64,000 bases of DNA. Origin: Glandiceps talaboti. Lineage: Eukaryota > Hemichordata > Enteropneusta > Spengelidae. The notes beneath the pieces are model-generated. The model was not told the DNA's origin, did no database searches, and saw nothing but the letters and a program-made list of their open reading frames with translations. Location: the NCBI RefSeq assembly GCF_964340395.1, contig NC_135549.1:28110095-28174094 (forward strand), in the 5' to 3' direction. Positions within the stretch are counted from its first letter, which is position 1. Every line of letters begins with the position of its first letter. The position numbers and the translations under genes are program-made. Shown here piece after piece: positions 63,050 through 64,000 of this stretch.

Positions 63050-64000
63050 CCTGTCAGTTTCTCCAGCCTGGGGCAGTGGATTTTGCCATCTGGCCGACAA
63101 AACCCCCCAAAGAAACCAGGCTGACCCCCCCCTTCCCCCTGCACTTAATTCTAAAACGTGGTTCCCCCCTCTCCCATATACCATATTCACATAACAGGTA
63201 TTTTTTGATCGTGACTCTATGTGAACTGCTTGACTGTCTCACAAATACTTTACAAGATCCTGGGATAGCACTATAAGTTCTGGAGGTTTTTTTTACTCTT
63301 GAAGCCCATTTTAGGCTATTGCGACACTTTCAGGGAATAATTTCCAAGCTTTACAAGACAGCACCATCAAGTATCAGAAACTATTATTTATAACTTACAT
63401 ATAGTTGAAATATGTTCTTAATTATAGTAAAGGTCAGCATATCAAATGGTAGTATCATTGGTAGGGGAGATTTGGAGTTTTAAGGCAATTTTTGACTATC
63501 TTGGCAAACATTTCACATTTTAAAAGACAATATCATCCCTATATCAGCATAGGGTGAAAATTCTTAAGAAACATTTAGTACCATTATGACATTATAAAGG
63601 TTGGTGCGTCTGATTGTTGGTCGAATGCATGAGTGACCTCTGGGGGTGAGAGAGTCCTAGGGGTCTCCCCTAGCAGATCCAAGGTATTGTGGTTCTATTA
63701 AGGCAATATTTAGGTTATTCATAGCCTTTGAGGTAATATTCCAAAGCTTCGAAAGTTTTCGAGGCTAAAGTTAATGTAAGTTTTAGATGAGTTTCCCATG
63801 TCACATAAAAATGGGCCTGTAACATTGGTACAGTGGCATTAATATTGCCTGTATAGTAAGTCACTGGTATGTTAGAGAACTTTAGGTGGTCATGTATAAT
63901 ACTTAATAGAAACTGGAATCTGATGAGATGTGGTGATTTGTAGTGTTCATAACATGAAGTGTCCAAAATAGAAAGTGCATCTACTCTTCTGAAGAGTAGA
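63050..64000. repeat. Duplicate of gene B intron 2 segment (33.2-34.09 kb)
   Basis: Blocks CATATTCACATxACAG, CTGCTTGACT, TTTACAAGACAGCACCATCAA and final CTGAAGAGTAGA are colinear with 33280-34085. No exon lies inside it. Confidence 0.6.

Overview
The window is AT-rich animal genomic DNA with GT-AG introns of about 0.3 to 5 kb, many long microsatellites and several decayed transposon families: Mag/SURL-like Ty3/Gypsy, CR1/L2-like LINEs, Penelope-like elements with hammerhead ribozymes, tRNA-derived SINEs and foldback MITEs. This mix suggests a marine invertebrate, perhaps an invertebrate deuterostome such as a hemichordate or cephalochordate. The species cannot be fixed from the sequence alone. 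No rRNA gene, functional tRNA gene or CRISPR array was seen.

The host genes are a head-to-tail array of three paralogues on the minus strand, which I call A (coding exons 50311-61809), B (27179-35688, last exon not found) and C (first two coding exons 1673-5223, rest beyond the left edge). Each has a short noncoding first exon, then a coding exon with a signal peptide fused directly to the start of a proteinase K-like (peptidase family S8) domain. Gene A reconstructs in phase through seven coding exons to 335 residues, and B matches it exon for exon. All three have lost the catalytic Asp (to Gly). A and B have also lost the catalytic His (to Ser in A, Ile in B) and the catalytic Ser (to Gly). 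The usual I9 propeptide is absent. I read this as a tandem family of secreted pseudoproteases with the subtilisin fold and no peptidase chemistry.

The surrounding DNA is also duplicated. The leader exon and TATA region of C (about 9371-9460) match those of B (39437-39520). The flanks at 9.3-13 kb match 39.4-42.8 kb, and intron DNA at 1-1670 matches 34.1-34.9 kb. DNA at the right edge (63.05-64.0 kb) matches 33.2-34.09 kb, so the array or its debris probably continues to the right.

Layout: 1-9460 gene C 5' part; 9460-21757 intergenic DNA with MITEs, microsatellites and a SINE; 21758-26367 a complete but dead 4.6-kb Gypsy element with 172-bp LTRs and a 5-bp target duplication; 27179-39520 gene B with its promoter; 39520-50000 intergenic DNA carrying decayed LINE and Penelope pieces; 50002-62560 gene A, whose introns hold LINE, Penelope and SINE insertions; 62560-64000 duplicated intron-like DNA. 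Two features stand out among the repeats: a perfect 174-bp palindrome (53623-53796) that encodes a hammerhead motif on each strand, and two 27-32-nt hairpin insertions (12237-12316) with 7-bp target duplications whose empty site is preserved in the paralogous flank of B.
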